DNA of 64,000 bases from Mayamaea pseudoterrestris (taxonomy: Eukaryota > Bacillariophyta > Bacillariophyceae > Sellaphorales > Sellaphoraceae): assembly GCA_027923505.1 (NCBI GenBank), contig BROI01000030.1, forward strand, positions 186,001 to 250,000. Direction: 5' to 3'. Each line of letters begins with the position of its first letter. Position 1 is the stretch's first letter. Below, one piece after another: positions 46,072 to 59,124 of the stretch. A model generated the notes under the pieces. That model was given only the letters and a program-made list of their open reading frames with translations, did not search any database and was not told where the DNA came from. The position numbers were made by a program, and so were the translations under genes.

Positions 46072-48678
46072 GAAATTGTATAGTGCATTCATTTGTGCAT
46101 TTTCCTCCTGCATGTTGCTGCTTCCAGATCCGCAAAAGTTGCTGGGATGTACTCCAATGCCGAACACCAACCTAGAGTGGCAAACAGAAGTGCCCACACA
46201 CTCTCGACAGCATCAGATCCGAGGGCACAAACAACTCTTTTTCATCAGCTCCTGTTTGCCTTTTGCTCGCAGAGTTCAGTTAGCAGGTACTATGTGACTG
46301 CCTACCCTAGCAGCGGCAAACATCAGATCCCCACAATCTGTAAACTGGCTTGGGGCATGATCCAAGGTCACAAATGGATATTGTATTATTTTGCATTTGT
46401 CTCCTGCATGTTGCTGCTTCCAGATCCGCAGAAGTTGCTGGTATGTACTACCCAAGCGAAAAACAGAGGCACGAAGTGCCCACAATATGGCGCACAGCAT
46501 GCATGATCCCAGGAGACAATGTTTCATGTGCTTTTTGTTTTCAGCATCGTTGCAGGAAAGTGATGTTGCCCCAGCAGTGGCAAAACATCAGATCCCCACA
46601 ATTTTGTACAGGTTGGGGCATGATCCAAGGTCACAAATGGATATTGTTGCATTCACTTTGCATTTGCCTCCTGCATGTTGCCTGCTTCGCTACCAACCAG
46701 TCGAACATCAACCTAGCAGTGGCACAATTACAGACGTGCATGATCCGACACGACATACTTGTGAATTTGTTTTTGTGCGCATCAGCTCCCTGCTTGCCTT
46801 TTTGCCTTCATGTCAGCAGCTTCCAGTAAGGGCAGTACTATGTGATCAGCCTACCCTAACAGTGGCAAACATCAGATCCCCACAATCTCTTTGTAAACTG
46901 GCTTGGGGCATGATCCAAGGTCACAAATGGATATTGTATAGTGCATTCAATAAGTAGCATTTGCCTCCTGCATGTTGCCTGCTTCCAGATCCGCAGAAGT
47001 TGCTGGTATGTACCTACCCAACCGCCGAACACCAACCTAGCAGTGGCAAAACATGAAGTGCCACATACAGCAGTGATGATCCGGGAGGGCACAAGACATA
47101 CCTCCTTGGTGAATTTGTTTCGGCATCAGCTCCTGCTTGCCTTTTGCCTTCAGGTCAGCAGAAGCAGCTAGCAGGTACTGTGTGACTGCTCTACTCCTAG
47201 CAGTGGCAAACATCAGATCCCCCACATCGGTAAACTGGCTTGGGGCATGAGCAAGTGGATATTGTATTGTGGCATTCACTTTGTGCATTTGCTCCTGCAT
47301 GTTGCTGCTTCCAGATCCGTTATAGTTGCTGGTATGTACTACCCAACTGCCGAACACCAACCTAGCAGTGCAAACATGAAGTGCCCACACATCTCTATGC
47401 GCACCGGACTGTGCATGATCCGAGGGCACAAGACATACCTCCTTGGTGAATTTGTTTTTGTGCATCGCCTCCTGCTTGCTTTTTGCCTTCAGGTCAGCAG
47501 CTTCAGTTAGCAGGTACTAGTGTGACTCGCCTACCCTAGCAGTGGCAAACATCAGATCCCCACAACTCTTTGTAAACTGGCTTGGGGCATGATCCAAGGT
47601 CACAAATGGATATTGTATAGTGCATTCACTTTGTGCATTTGCCTCCTGCATGTTGCCTGCTTCCAGATCCGCAGAAATTGTTGGTATGTACTACCCAACT
47701 GCCGAACACCAACCCAGCAGTGGTGAAACATGAAGTGCCCACACACTCTATGCGCACCCACTGTGCATGATCCGAGGGGCACACGACATACCTCCTTGGT
47801 GAATTGTTTTGTTGCATCAGCTCCTGCTTGCCTTTTGCCTTCAGGTCAGCAGTTTAGCAGGTCCTTATGCCTACCCTAGCAGTGGCAAAACATCAGATCC
47901 CCACAATTTGTAAATGGTTTGGCATGATCCAAGGTCACAAATGATATTGTATAGTGCATTCACTTTGTGCATTTGCCTCCTGCATGTTGCCTGCTTCCAG
48001 ATCTGCAGAAGTTGCTGGTATGTACTACCCAACTGCCGAACACCAACCTAGCAGGCAAAACATGAAGTGCCCACACACCCTATGCGTACAGCCACTGTGC
48101 ATGATCCGAGGGCACAAGACATGAAATTCTTGGTGAATTGTTTGCGCATCAGCCTCCTGTTTGCCTTTCAGGTCAGCAGCTTCAGTTAGCAGAGTATATG
48201 TGAGGCCTACCCTAGCGTGGCAAACATCAGATCCCCACAATTGTAAACTGGCTGTGGGCAAGATCCGACGGTAAAGATTGTAAGTGTATTCACTTTGTGC
48301 ATCTCTGATGTTGCCTGTTTCCAGATCCGCAAAGTTGTTGGTATGTACTACCCAATGCCGTAACACCAACCTAGCAGTGGCAAACAGAAGTCCAAACTAT
48401 CGCGAAGCAGTGTATATCCGAGGGCACAAGACATACTCCTGGTGAATTTTTGCGATCAGCTCTGTTTGCTTTTGCCTTCAGGTCAGCAGCTTCAGTTAGA
48501 GGAGGTACATTGACCTACCCAGCAGTGGCAAACATCAGATCCCCACAATTGTAAATGGCTTGGGATGATGAACAAATGGATATTGTAAAGTGCATTCACG
48601 TTGTGCATTTGCCTCCCGGATGTTGCCTGCTTCCAGATCCGCAGAGAAGTTGCTGGTATGTACTACCCAACCGCTGAA

Positions 48679-50318
48679 CACCAACCTAGCAGTGGCAAAA
48701 CAGAAGTGCCCACACACTCTATGCGTACAGCCACCGTGCATGACGAGGGCACAAGACATACCTCCTGGTGAATTTGTTTTCGATCAGCCTCCTGTTCAGG
48801 TCAGCAGCGAACGTAGCAGGTACTATTGACTGACTAGCAGTGGCAAACATCAGATCCCCACAATCTCTTTGTAAACTGGCTTAAGGCATGATCCAAGGTC
48901 ACAAATGGATATTGTATAGTGCATTCACTTTGTGCATTTGCCTCCTGCATGTTGCCTGCTTCCAGATCCGCAGAAGTTGCTGGTATGTACTACCCAATGC
49001 CCACACCAACCTAGAGTGGCAAACATGAAATGCCCACACACTCTATGCGCACAGCCACTGTGCATGATCCGAGGGCACAAGACATACCTCCTGGTGAATT
49101 TGTTTTCATCAGCCTCCTGCTTGCCTTTTGCCTTCAGGTCAGCAGCTTCCGTTAGCAGGTACTATGTGACTGCCTCCCTAGCAGTGGCAAACATCAGATC
49201 CCCACAATCTCTTTGTAAACGGTTGGGGATGATCCAAGGTCACAAATGGATATTGTATAGTGCATTCACTTTGTGCATTTGCCTCCTGCATGTTGCCTGC
49301 TTCCAGATCCGAGAAGTTGCTGGTATGTACTACCCAATGCCGAACACCAACCAGCAGTGGCAAACATGAAGTGCCCACACACTCTTGCGTACAGCCACTG
49401 TGCATGATCCGAGGGCACAAGACAACCTCCTGGTGAATTTGTTTTGCGCATCAGCCTCCTGCTTGCCTTTTGCCTTCAGGTCAGCAGCTTCATAGCAGCA
49501 CCAACCTAGCAGTGGCAAAACAGAAGTGCCCACACACTCTATGCGTACAGCCACCGTGCATGACGAGGGCACAAGACATACCTCCTGGTGAATTTGTTTT
49601 CGATCAGCCTCCTGTTCAGGTCAGCAGCGAACGTAGCAGGTACTATTGACTGACTAGCAGTGGCAAACATCAGATCCCCACAATCTCTTTTTAAACTGGC
49701 TTAAGGCATGATCCAAGGTCACAAATGGATATTGTATAGTGCATTCACTTTGTGCATTTGCCTCCTGCATGTTGCCTGCTTCCAGATCCGCAGAAGTTGC
49801 TGGTATGTACTACCCAATGCCCACACCAACCTAGAGTGGCAAACATGAAATGCCCACACACTCTATGCGCACAGCCACTGTGCATGATCCGAGGGCACAA
49901 GACATACCTCCTGGTGAATTTGTTTTCATCAGCCTCCTGCTTGCCTTTTGCCTTCAGGTCAGCAGCTTCCGTTAGCAGGTACTATGTGACTGCCTCCCTA
50001 GCAGTGGCAAACATCAGATCCCCACAATCTCTTTGTAAACGGTTGGGGATGATCCAAGGTCACAAATGGATATTGTATAGTGCATTCACTTTGTGCATTT
50101 GCCTCCTGCATGTTGCCTGCTTCCAGATCCGAGAAGTTGCTGGTATGTACTACCCAATGCCGAACACCAACCAGCAGTGGCAAACATGAAGTGCCCACAC
50201 ACTCTTGCGTACAGCCACTGTGCATGATCCGAGGGCACAAGACAACCTCCTGGTGAATTTGTTTTGCGCATCAGCCTCCTGCTTGCCTTTTGCCTTCAGG
50301 TCAGCAGCTTCATAGCAG
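48679..50318 (+). repeat. Near-exact 820-bp tandem duplication in satellite D
   Basis: 48,679-49,498 and 49,499-50,318 agree except for about one base seen (CTCTTTGTAAACTGG versus CTCTTTTTAAACTGG). Each copy holds about 2.4 degenerate D units with shared private indels. Confidence 0.85.
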
Positions 50319-51645
50319 TAAGCCAACCCAGCAGTGGCAAACATCAGATCCCCACATTTAAAGGGGGCTGATCCAGGTACAAATGGATATTGTTAGTGAT
50401 CATTTGTGCATTTGCCTCCTGCATGTTGCTGTGCCAGATCCGCAGGAGTTGCTGGTATGTACCACCCAACTGCTGAACACCAACCTAGCAGTGGCAAACA
50501 TGAAGTGCCCACACACTCTATGCGTACAGCCACTGTGTATGATCCGGGGGCACAAGACATACCTCCTTGGTAAATTTGTTTTGCGCATCAGCCTCCTGCT
50601 TGCCTTTTGCCTTCAGGTCAGCAGCTCAGTTAGCAGGTACTATGTGACTGCCTACCCTAGCAGTGGCAAAACATCAGATCCCCACAATCTCTTTGTAAAC
50701 TGGCTTGGGGCATGATCCAAGGTCACAAATGGATATTGTATAGTGCATTCACTTTGTGCATTTGCCTCCTGCATGTTGCCTGCTTCCAGATCCGCAGAAG
50801 TTGCTGGTATGTACTACCCAAGCCGAACACCAACAGAGTGGCAAAACAGAAGTGCCCACACACATGCGTACAGCCACTGTGCATGATCCGAGGGCACAAG
50901 AAACCTCCTGTAATTTGTTTTGCATCAGCCTGCTTGCCTTTGCCTTCAGGTCAGCAGTTCAGTTAGCAGGTCTATGTGACTGTCCACCCTAGCAGTGGCA
51001 AACATCAGATCCCCACAATCTCTTTGTAAACTGGCTTGGGGCATGATCCAAGGTCACAAATGGATATTGTATAGTGCATTCACTTTGTGCATTTGCCTCC
51101 TGCATGTTGCCTGCTTCCAGATCCGCAGAAGTTGCTGGTATGTACTACCCAACTGCTGAACACCAACTAGCAGTGGCAAACATGAAGTGCACCCTGCGAC
51201 AGCATGTGATCCGAGGGCACAAGACATACTTGGTGAATTTGTTTCTGCGCACAGTCTCCTGTTTGCCTTTTGCCTTCAGGTCAGCAGCTTCAGTTAGCAG
51301 GTACTATGTGACTGCCTACCTAGCAGTGGCAAACATCAGATCCCCACAATCTCTTGTAAACTGTGGGGCATGATCCAAGGTCACAAATGGATATTGTATA
51401 GTGTATTTACTTTGTGCATTTGCCTCCTGCATGTTGCCTGCTTCTAATCCGCAGACGTTGCTGGTTGAACTACCCAATGCGAACACAACAGAGTGGAAAC
51501 ATAAGTGCCCACAACTCTATGCGTACAGAGAGATGATGAGGGCACAAGAAATTGGTGAATTTGTTTTGCGCATCAGCCTCCTGCTTGCCTTTTGCCTGCA
51601 GGTCAGCAGCGCTTCAGTTAGCAGGTGGGCTATGTGACTGCCTAC

Positions 51646-54600
51646 TGATATTGGTGGACAACTTGTCACCAGTCTCAGCCCGCATATGCCTTTGACATTC
51701 AACAACGCCCCTACAGCAAGCCGAATGTATACACCCAACATCACACCAGAATGATGCCAACATCATTATTCAGGCAGCGCAACAAGATGGGGTATGCTGG
51801 CTGGTGTTTCAGAAGACTGCAATGATATTGGTGACAACTTGTCACCAGTCTCCAGCCTTACTTGACATTCAAACACCCCTCAAGCAAGCCATGTATACAC
51901 AATCACACCAGATTATGCCAAATCATTATTCAGGCTCTGTATACACGGTTTGCTGTGTCTCAGAAGACTACCATATTGGTGACAACTTGTCACCAGTCTC
52001 AGCCTGCAGATGCCTCTGAGATTCAAAACGCCCCACAGCAAGCCATCATCAAAACACCCAATAACGAAGAATGATGCCAACATCATTATTCAGGCTGCGC
52101 AAATACGTGGTATGCTTGGCTGGTGTCTCAGAAGACTGCAATCATATTGGTGACAACTTGTCGCCAGTCTCACCGCCTGACTTTGACATTCAAACGCCAC
52201 TACAGCAGGCCATGTATACACCCAAATCACACCAGAATGATGCCAACATCATTATTCAGGCTGCGCAACAAGATGGTATGCTTGGATAATGTCTCAGTAG
52301 ATTGTAATCATATTGGTGACAACTTGTCGCCAGTCTCAGCCCGCAGTGCCTTGACATTCAAACGCCCCTACAGCAAGCCATGTATACACCCAAATCACAC
52401 CAGAATGATGCCAACATCATTATTCGGGCTACGCAACAAGATGGTATGCTTGGATGGTGTCTCAGTAGACTGCAATGATATTGGTGACAACTTGTCACCA
52501 GTCTCAGCCCGCAGATGCCTTGACATTCAAACGCCCCTACAGCAAGCCATGTATACACCCAAATCACACCAGAATGATGCCAACATCATTATTCAGGCTG
52601 CGCAATAAGATGGTATGCTTGGCTGGGGTCTCAGAAGACTGCAATCATATTGGTGACAACTTGTCACCAGTCTCAGCCTGCAGATGCCTTGACATTCAAA
52701 CGCCCCTACAGCAAGCCATGTATACACCCAAATCACACCAGAATGATGCCAACATCATTATTCAGGCTGCTACAAACGGCAATGGTTGCTTGGTGATAAT
52801 CACTGCAATGATATTGGTGACAACTTGTCACCAGTCTCAGCTCGTGCCTTGACATTATTCTCACTACAACAAGCCATGTATACACCAATCACACCAGAAT
52901 GATGCCAACATCATTATTCAGGCTGCGCAACAAGATGGTATGCTTGGATAATGTCTCAGTAGACTGCAATGATATTGGTGACAACTTGTCACCAGTCTCA
53001 GCCCGCAGATGCCTTGACATTCAAACGCCCCTACAGCAAGCCATGTATACACCCAAATCACACCAGAATGATGCCAACATCATTATTCAGGCTGCGCAAC
53101 AAGATGGTATGCTTGGCTGGTGTCTCAGAAGACTGCAATGATATTGGTGACAACTTGTCACCAGTCTCAGCCCGCAGATGCCTTGACATTCAAACGCCCC
53201 TACAGCAAGCCATGTATACACCCAAATCACACCAGAATGATGCCAACATCATTATTCAGGCTGCGCTACAAGCTGGTATGCTTGGCTGGTGTCTCAGAAG
53301 ACTGCAATGATATTGGTGACAACTTGTCACCAGTCTCAGCCTGCAGATGCCTTGACATTCAAACGCCCCTACAGCAAGCCATGTATACACCCAAATCACA
53401 CCAGAATGATGCCAACATCATTATTCAGGCAGCGCAACAAGATGGTATGCTTGGATGGTGTCTCAGAAGACTGCAATGATATTGGTGACAACTTGTCACC
53501 AGTCTCAGCCCGCAGATGCCTTGACATTCAAACGCCCCTACAGCAAGCCATGTATACACCCAAATCACACCAGAATGATGCCAACATCATTATTCAGGCT
53601 GCGCAACAAGATGGTATGCTTGGCTGGTGTCTCAGAAGACTGCAATGATATTGGTGACAACTTGTCACCAGTCTCAGCCCGCAGATGCCTTGACATTCAA
53701 ACGCCCCTACAGCAAGCCATGTATAGACCCAAATCACACCAGAATGATGCCAACATCATTATTCAGGCTGCGCAACAAGATGGTATGCTTGGCTGGTGTC
53801 TCAGAAGACTGCAATGATATTGGTGACAACTTGTCACCAGTCTCAGCCTGCAGATGCCTAGACATTCAAACGCCCCTACATCAAGCCATGCATACACCCA
53901 AATCACACCAGAATGATGCCAACATCATTATTCAGGCTGCGCTACAAGCTGGTATGCTTGGATGGTGTCTCAGAAGACTGCAATCATATTGGTGACAACT
54001 TGTCACCAGTCTCAGCCTGCAGATGCCTTGACATTCAAACGCCCCTACAGCAAGCCATGTATACACCCAAATCACACCAGAATGATGCCAACATCATTAT
54101 TCAGGCTGCGCAACAAGATGGTATGCTTGGATAATGTCTCAGTAGACTGCAATGATATTGGTGACAACTTGTCACCAGTCTCAGCCCGCAGATGCCTTGA
54201 CATTCAAACGCCCCTACAGCAAGCCATGTATACACCCAAATCACACCAGAATGATGCCAACATCATTATTCAGGCTGCGCAACAAGATGGTATGCTTGGC
54301 TGGGGTCTCAGAAGACTGCAATCATATTGGTGACAACTACACCAGTTCCCAAATCACAGAATGGTGCCAACATCATTATTCAGGCTGCGCAACAAGATGG
54401 TATGCTTGGCTGGGGTCTCAGAAGACTGCAATCATATTGGTGACAACTTGTCACCAGTCTCAGCCCGCAGATGCCTTGACATTCAAACGCCCCTACAGCA
54501 AGCCATGTATACACCCAAATCACACCAGAATGATGACAACATCATTATTCAGGCTGCGCAACAAGATGGTATGCTTTGGCTGGTCTTCAGTAGACGGCAA

Positions 54601-56248
54601 TGATATTGGTGACAACTTGTCACCAGTCTCAGCCCTGCAGATGCCTTGACATTCAAATGCCCTACAGCAAGCGCAAACAACCCAAATCACACCAGAATGA
54701 TGCCAACATCATTATTCAGGCTGCGCAACAAGGTATGCTTGGGCTGGGATCTCAGTAGACTGCAATGATATCGGTGACAACTTGTCAGCCCGCAGTGCCT
54801 TGACTTCATAAAGCCCCACAGCATGCCATGCATACCACCAAATCACACCAAAATTAAGCCAACATCATTATTCAGGCTGCACAAGCTGGTATGCTTTGGT
54901 GTTCAAAGATGCAATCATATTGGTGACAACTTGTCCAGTCTCAGCCCGCAGATGCCTTGACATTCAAACAGCCCACTCGCCATGTATACACCAAATCACA
55001 CCAGAATGATGCCAAACATCATTCAGGCTGCGATGTATCTTGGTGACTGGGGTCTCAGTAGATAACTTTGTCACCAGTCTCAGCCCGCAGTGCCGTGACA
55101 TTCAAACGCCCCTACAGCAAGCCATGTATACACCCAAATCACACCAGAATGATGCCAACATCATTATTCAGGCTGCGCAACAAGATGGTATGCTTGGATA
55201 ATGTCTCAGTAGACTGCAATGATATTGGTGACAACTTGTCACCAGTCTCAGCCCGCAGATGCCTTGACATTCAAACACCCCTACAGCAAGCCATGTATAC
55301 ACCCAAATCACACCAGAATGATGCCAACATCAATTTTAAGGTTGCGCAACAAGATGGTATGTTTGGCCGGGGTCTCAGAAGACGGCAATGATATTGGTGA
55401 CAACTTGTCACCAGTCTCAGCCCGCAGATGCCTTGACATTCAAACACCCCTACAGCAAGCCATGTATACACCCAAATCACACCAGAATGATGCCAACATC
55501 ATTATTCAGGCTGCGCAATAAGATGGTATGCTTGGCTGGGGTCTCAGAAGACTGCAATCATATTGGTGACAACTTGTCACCAGTCTCAGCCTGCAGATGC
55601 CTTGACATTCAAACGCCCCTACAGCAAGCCATGCATACACCCAAATCACACCAGAATGATGCCAACATCATTATTCAGGCAGCGCAACAAGATGGTATGC
55701 TTGGATAATGTCTCAGTAGACTGCAATGATATTGGTGACAAGTTGTCACCAGTCTCAGCCCGCAGATGCCTTGACATTCAAACACCCCTACAGCAAGCCA
55801 TGTATACACCCAAATCACACCAGAATGATGCCAACATCATTATTCAGGCTGCGCAACAAGGTATGCATGGCTGGTGCAGATTCATGACTGGACTGAAACT
55901 GTGCACCTTCTCGCTCGCAGTTGCTTGATATCAGGCTCCTACACAGCAAGCCATGTATACACCTAAATCACACCAGAATGATGCCAACGTCATTATTCAG
56001 GCTGCGCAACAAGATGGTAGCCTGTCTGGTGTCTCAGAGACTGGAATGATATTGGCGACAACTTGTCACCCAGTCTCAGCCTGCAGATGCCTGAATTCAA
56101 ACGCCTTCTTGCCATGCATACACCCAAATCACACCAGAATGATGCCTACATCATTATTCAGGCTGCCTAAGCCTGGTATGCTTGGCTGGTGTCTGAGAAG
56201 ACTGCAATGATATTGGTGACAACTTGTCACAGGTCTCCAGCTTGCAGG
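51646..56248 (+). repeat. Satellite A, array 3 (variant 169-bp units)
   Basis: About 27 units of a distinct subfamily: AGAATGATGCCAACATCATT, GGTATGCTTGGCTGGTGTCT, AGAAGACTGCAATGATATTG, GCAGATGCCTTGACATTC, CATGTATACACCCAAATCAC. Spacing is 169 bp in the clean middle (52.2-54.3 kb); both edges are ragged. The 19-bp palindrome is kept in nearly every unit. Begins at TGATATTGGTGGACAAC right after satellite D and ends at AACTTGTCACAGGTCTCCAG. Confidence 0.93.
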
Positions 56249-59124
56249 TGTGCCGATGCACGGGAGAAAAGCTATGTCGTAATGGTGCGCTTGACTCGTT
56301 CAAGTGGCGTGTAGCGAGTGAATCAGGCGCTTGGTAGTCAGGTTCTTGTGGCATTATGCGTCGTCATTGGCTTGGCGCGATCGTATCAGCCTGATTGCGA
56401 TCGACATACTGCACACACGTTCCACTGAGTTCATGTTGTTCCGGTAGGTGGCGTCGCCCGAGGAGTCATCATGCGGCGTCCCGGCCGCGGGGCTTCTTCA
56501 GCGTCAGAAAGCGACGATTAAACTCAAGTTGCTTCTTCGTTATTCATTTGTCAACTCCGCGGATCCCAGGGTGTCCGCAGAGAAAATGACCATCGGATAC
56601 ATTTCCAACTCTGCGTCGACCGGGACGCATATCCACGCTCTGAGGCAAGCCGTCACGATCGCCAAGGGATGGTCTTGCCACAACTGGTGACAATGGCTTG
56701 TGCTCCGATTCTGGGAGGCGGCGGCGTCGTCGATCAGATGGCGAACGAGAAGCGAAGCTGCGATGGGGGCATGAATGGATTCAGCACCGTGTCGTACAAA
56801 GCATACTGGTTGAACTGACCGATAATGGGTCAGTCGGTCTGTCTCTCAAGCGGCGCGCCAGTTCCGACTTGGAGAAGTCGCGAACGTGTGGTCGCTCAAA
56901 CCTGTCACGTTGCGTTGGTTGGTGTACTCAAGATTCTCCTGCTCGCTTCCAGCGAGTCCACCCGTTAACTTTCGCCGTCAATCGCGATCCTTGGCGGGTC
57001 TCGTTGCTTTCTGGCTTCGATTCTGATGTAGCGCACGATACATTGCCTTGGTACCGGCGGCGTAAACTTCCATAACTCTTGCTGTTTTTTCGCGGCTTGA
57101 GTGCGAGCTGACATGACGCTTTCGCAAGAGGAAAGATCTAATCATGTCTGCCTGAGTGGCTGTATGCGTCGGGGCGATGCGAACAGCTATTCTGATACGG
57201 ATTGTACCAGCAGGCAGCCACTTGTGGCTCTGGTTATTCGCCTTGAGTTGCCGTTGTTCGCGCGTCTTGTCGTGGCTGGTCTTGGGGCCCGGCTTCGCGC
57301 GTTCGAGCCATGAGCTGAGCGTCCTCGTTAGTCGGCCGGGTGGTTGCGTCGTGCGACCAGGGGTTCTGCAACAACTGTTCAAAGTTCAGATAATCACCAG
57401 GGAGTCGCTCCTGTAACGTGCCGGCTGCTGGTGTGGCGCGGAGAAGCCTCGTCTCCGGACCCGGCTCGCGGCCCGTCGCCCGTCCGTCTCCTGTGTTGTC
57501 CGGGTTTTGCGGTTGCTTGTTCGCTTAGCCCGGTCGGCGTTCTTCTTGCCCTTATTCAACTTGGCGTTCTTGTTGTCGGCGCCCAGAGCCTGTGCGACAA
57601 CATGTCGAAGAGTATAATCTTCCGTTCGGTCTGGGTCGCCCGCACTGATGTGCGTCGTTTTCCCGAATAGGAGTGCTTTGGTCGCGTCATGTGGGGCCGG
57701 CGTGCCTTCCGGCGCCAGTAGTACTTTTTCGTCACTCCAGGGGCGGAACTCTTCTTCTTCATGAGCTGTTCGGTGTAGTTTAGGAACTTGTAGTGTCCTT
57801 TCGTGTCGTGATCTGCGAATGTCGCAAGCTTGCCGTTCGTTCTTACGGTGGTAGCTACGGAACCAATGGTTCGTCGAAACCGCTCTGAGGCGTCGCTGTC
57901 CCTTCTTCTACTGGTGGTGTGTGTCTTCGGTGCGAGACAATGCGAGCGGTGTAGCCTTCAGCTTTTATTTCTCTTCTTCCGTGACTGGTCGTGCTTGCTG
58001 TCGGGCCTACCTGCGTTGCCTTGTGGCCGCTCAACCCCCGTGGGGATGGGGAGCGTTTTGTAGTCCTTGTAGTCTCTCCACCCGTCTTGGGTTCGTCGCC
58101 CTTGCATCTTCTTCCTTTTCGGCCTTCTCAGCCTTGATGGTCTCATTTTCGTTTGCTTGGCAAGTGCTCGGCTTTCTTCTTCTTGGACTCGGGTCCCGTG
58201 GCGTCCTTCTTCACACTTCCGCGTTTCTTGTTCCCCGGTTCTCTTGGTATCGCTCGGGCTTGCCCAAATCAAGCACGCCCCTTCCTGGGTTGGGGTCCCG
58301 TTCGTGCGTGTTAAACCTCGCGTGCCTCGAGGACAAGTTCACGTAGTTGCTGTGTTTCCCGTCGTTCGTTCTGGGCCGCTGCTTGTTCCTCGGCCGGTTC
58401 TCCGGCTCGTCGCGCGGCATGTCGGTTGCGCGCCTTCTTCTTGCTCGGCGCCAGCTGGGATGGCGGCTCTGTCGACAGTGGGGGCTTCAAAGTTGCTCCT
58501 TGGTCAATCTCAACATCTGGGTAGTGGTGGTTACATTTCCAAAACGAGCTTCTTGGATGTCTCGTCCGTTCGTGCGGAGAAGCTGCAAAGCTTCCGCGGA
58601 ATCGCAACCATGTGGTGAATACCTCTCGCTTTACCGCAAGTCCTTTCTCACACAACAACCGCTCTCAGTGCTGTCGGCCTTATTCTTCTTCGTGTCAGGG
58701 CCCGCAAGGATCTGCTCTTTCTCTCTCTCAATTTCTCGTTCTTTCACTCTCTCTCTTTCCCGCTCTCTGGTCCAACAAGTGCAAGACTGTTAATCTGACA
58801 CGATAATATCAGCGAACCTTTATTCCTTCGACTCAATGGACTCGGAGCGATCAACCTCTTCGTCAGCGTAAAGCAAACAAACAAACTCAATTGCTAGAAT
58901 AGTGCATGTTGCTCGCTACTCTACTCGTGCGCTTCTTTCTCGTTCTCTCCTGGGTTCACGGTCGAGGTTCACGCCTCGTCGTCAGTTCTCATGTGTGGGA
59001 GGATTCGGTCCAAGTGTGACTCAGCCCTGCACAGGATTAAATACAAAACACAGGTAGCTAACCGTCTTGTCGCGAGACGCAGGTCCAACTCAACTCAAGT
59101 ATTGTCATAATTTGTGTTGGCCGG
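56249..59124 (-). other. Non-satellite island, possible decayed retroelement
   Basis: 2.9 kb without satellite, GC-richer than its flanks. No intact gene. On the minus strand several open frames are rich in Lys, Arg, Ala and Pro (for example 58,658-58,311 with YPDVEIDQGATLKPPL and an Ala/Glu/Arg-rich tail). Together with frame changes, this is reminiscent of a broken retroelement gag region; this is a weak impression. A CT-rich tract at 58,720-58,770 (purine-rich on the minus strand) is followed by low-complexity AT-rich DNA. Satellite A is forward on the left and inverted on the right of this island. Confidence 0.35.

Larger units (their letters stand above)
42479..51645 (+). repeat. Satellite D array (~340-bp units)
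   Basis: About 27 degenerate units. Landmarks: GTCAGCAGCTTCAGTTAGCA, CAGTGGCAAACATCAGATCC, CTCTTTGTAAACTGGCTTGG, GCATGATCCAAGGTCACAAA, TTGCCTCCTGCATGTTGCCT, TTCCAGATCCGCAGAAGTTG, GAAGTGCCCACACACTCTAT, GATCCGAGGGCACAAGACAT. The ACATCAGATC landmark recurs every ~331-344 bp. Indels are frequent in nearly every unit, unlike satellite A at 19-29 kb. Not similar by eye to A, B or C, and not recognised as a gene or rDNA. Confidence 0.9.

Noticed and set aside
42479-51645. Satellite D as rDNA spacer or a tRNA/5S cluster
   Set aside because: No tRNA box A/B arrangement, 5S or rRNA core sequence recognised in the unit.
56698-57382. Small ORFs in the island as host genes
   Set aside because: Opposing frames of similar length, strong Arg/Pro bias, no domain and frequent frame changes; better explained as a decayed element.
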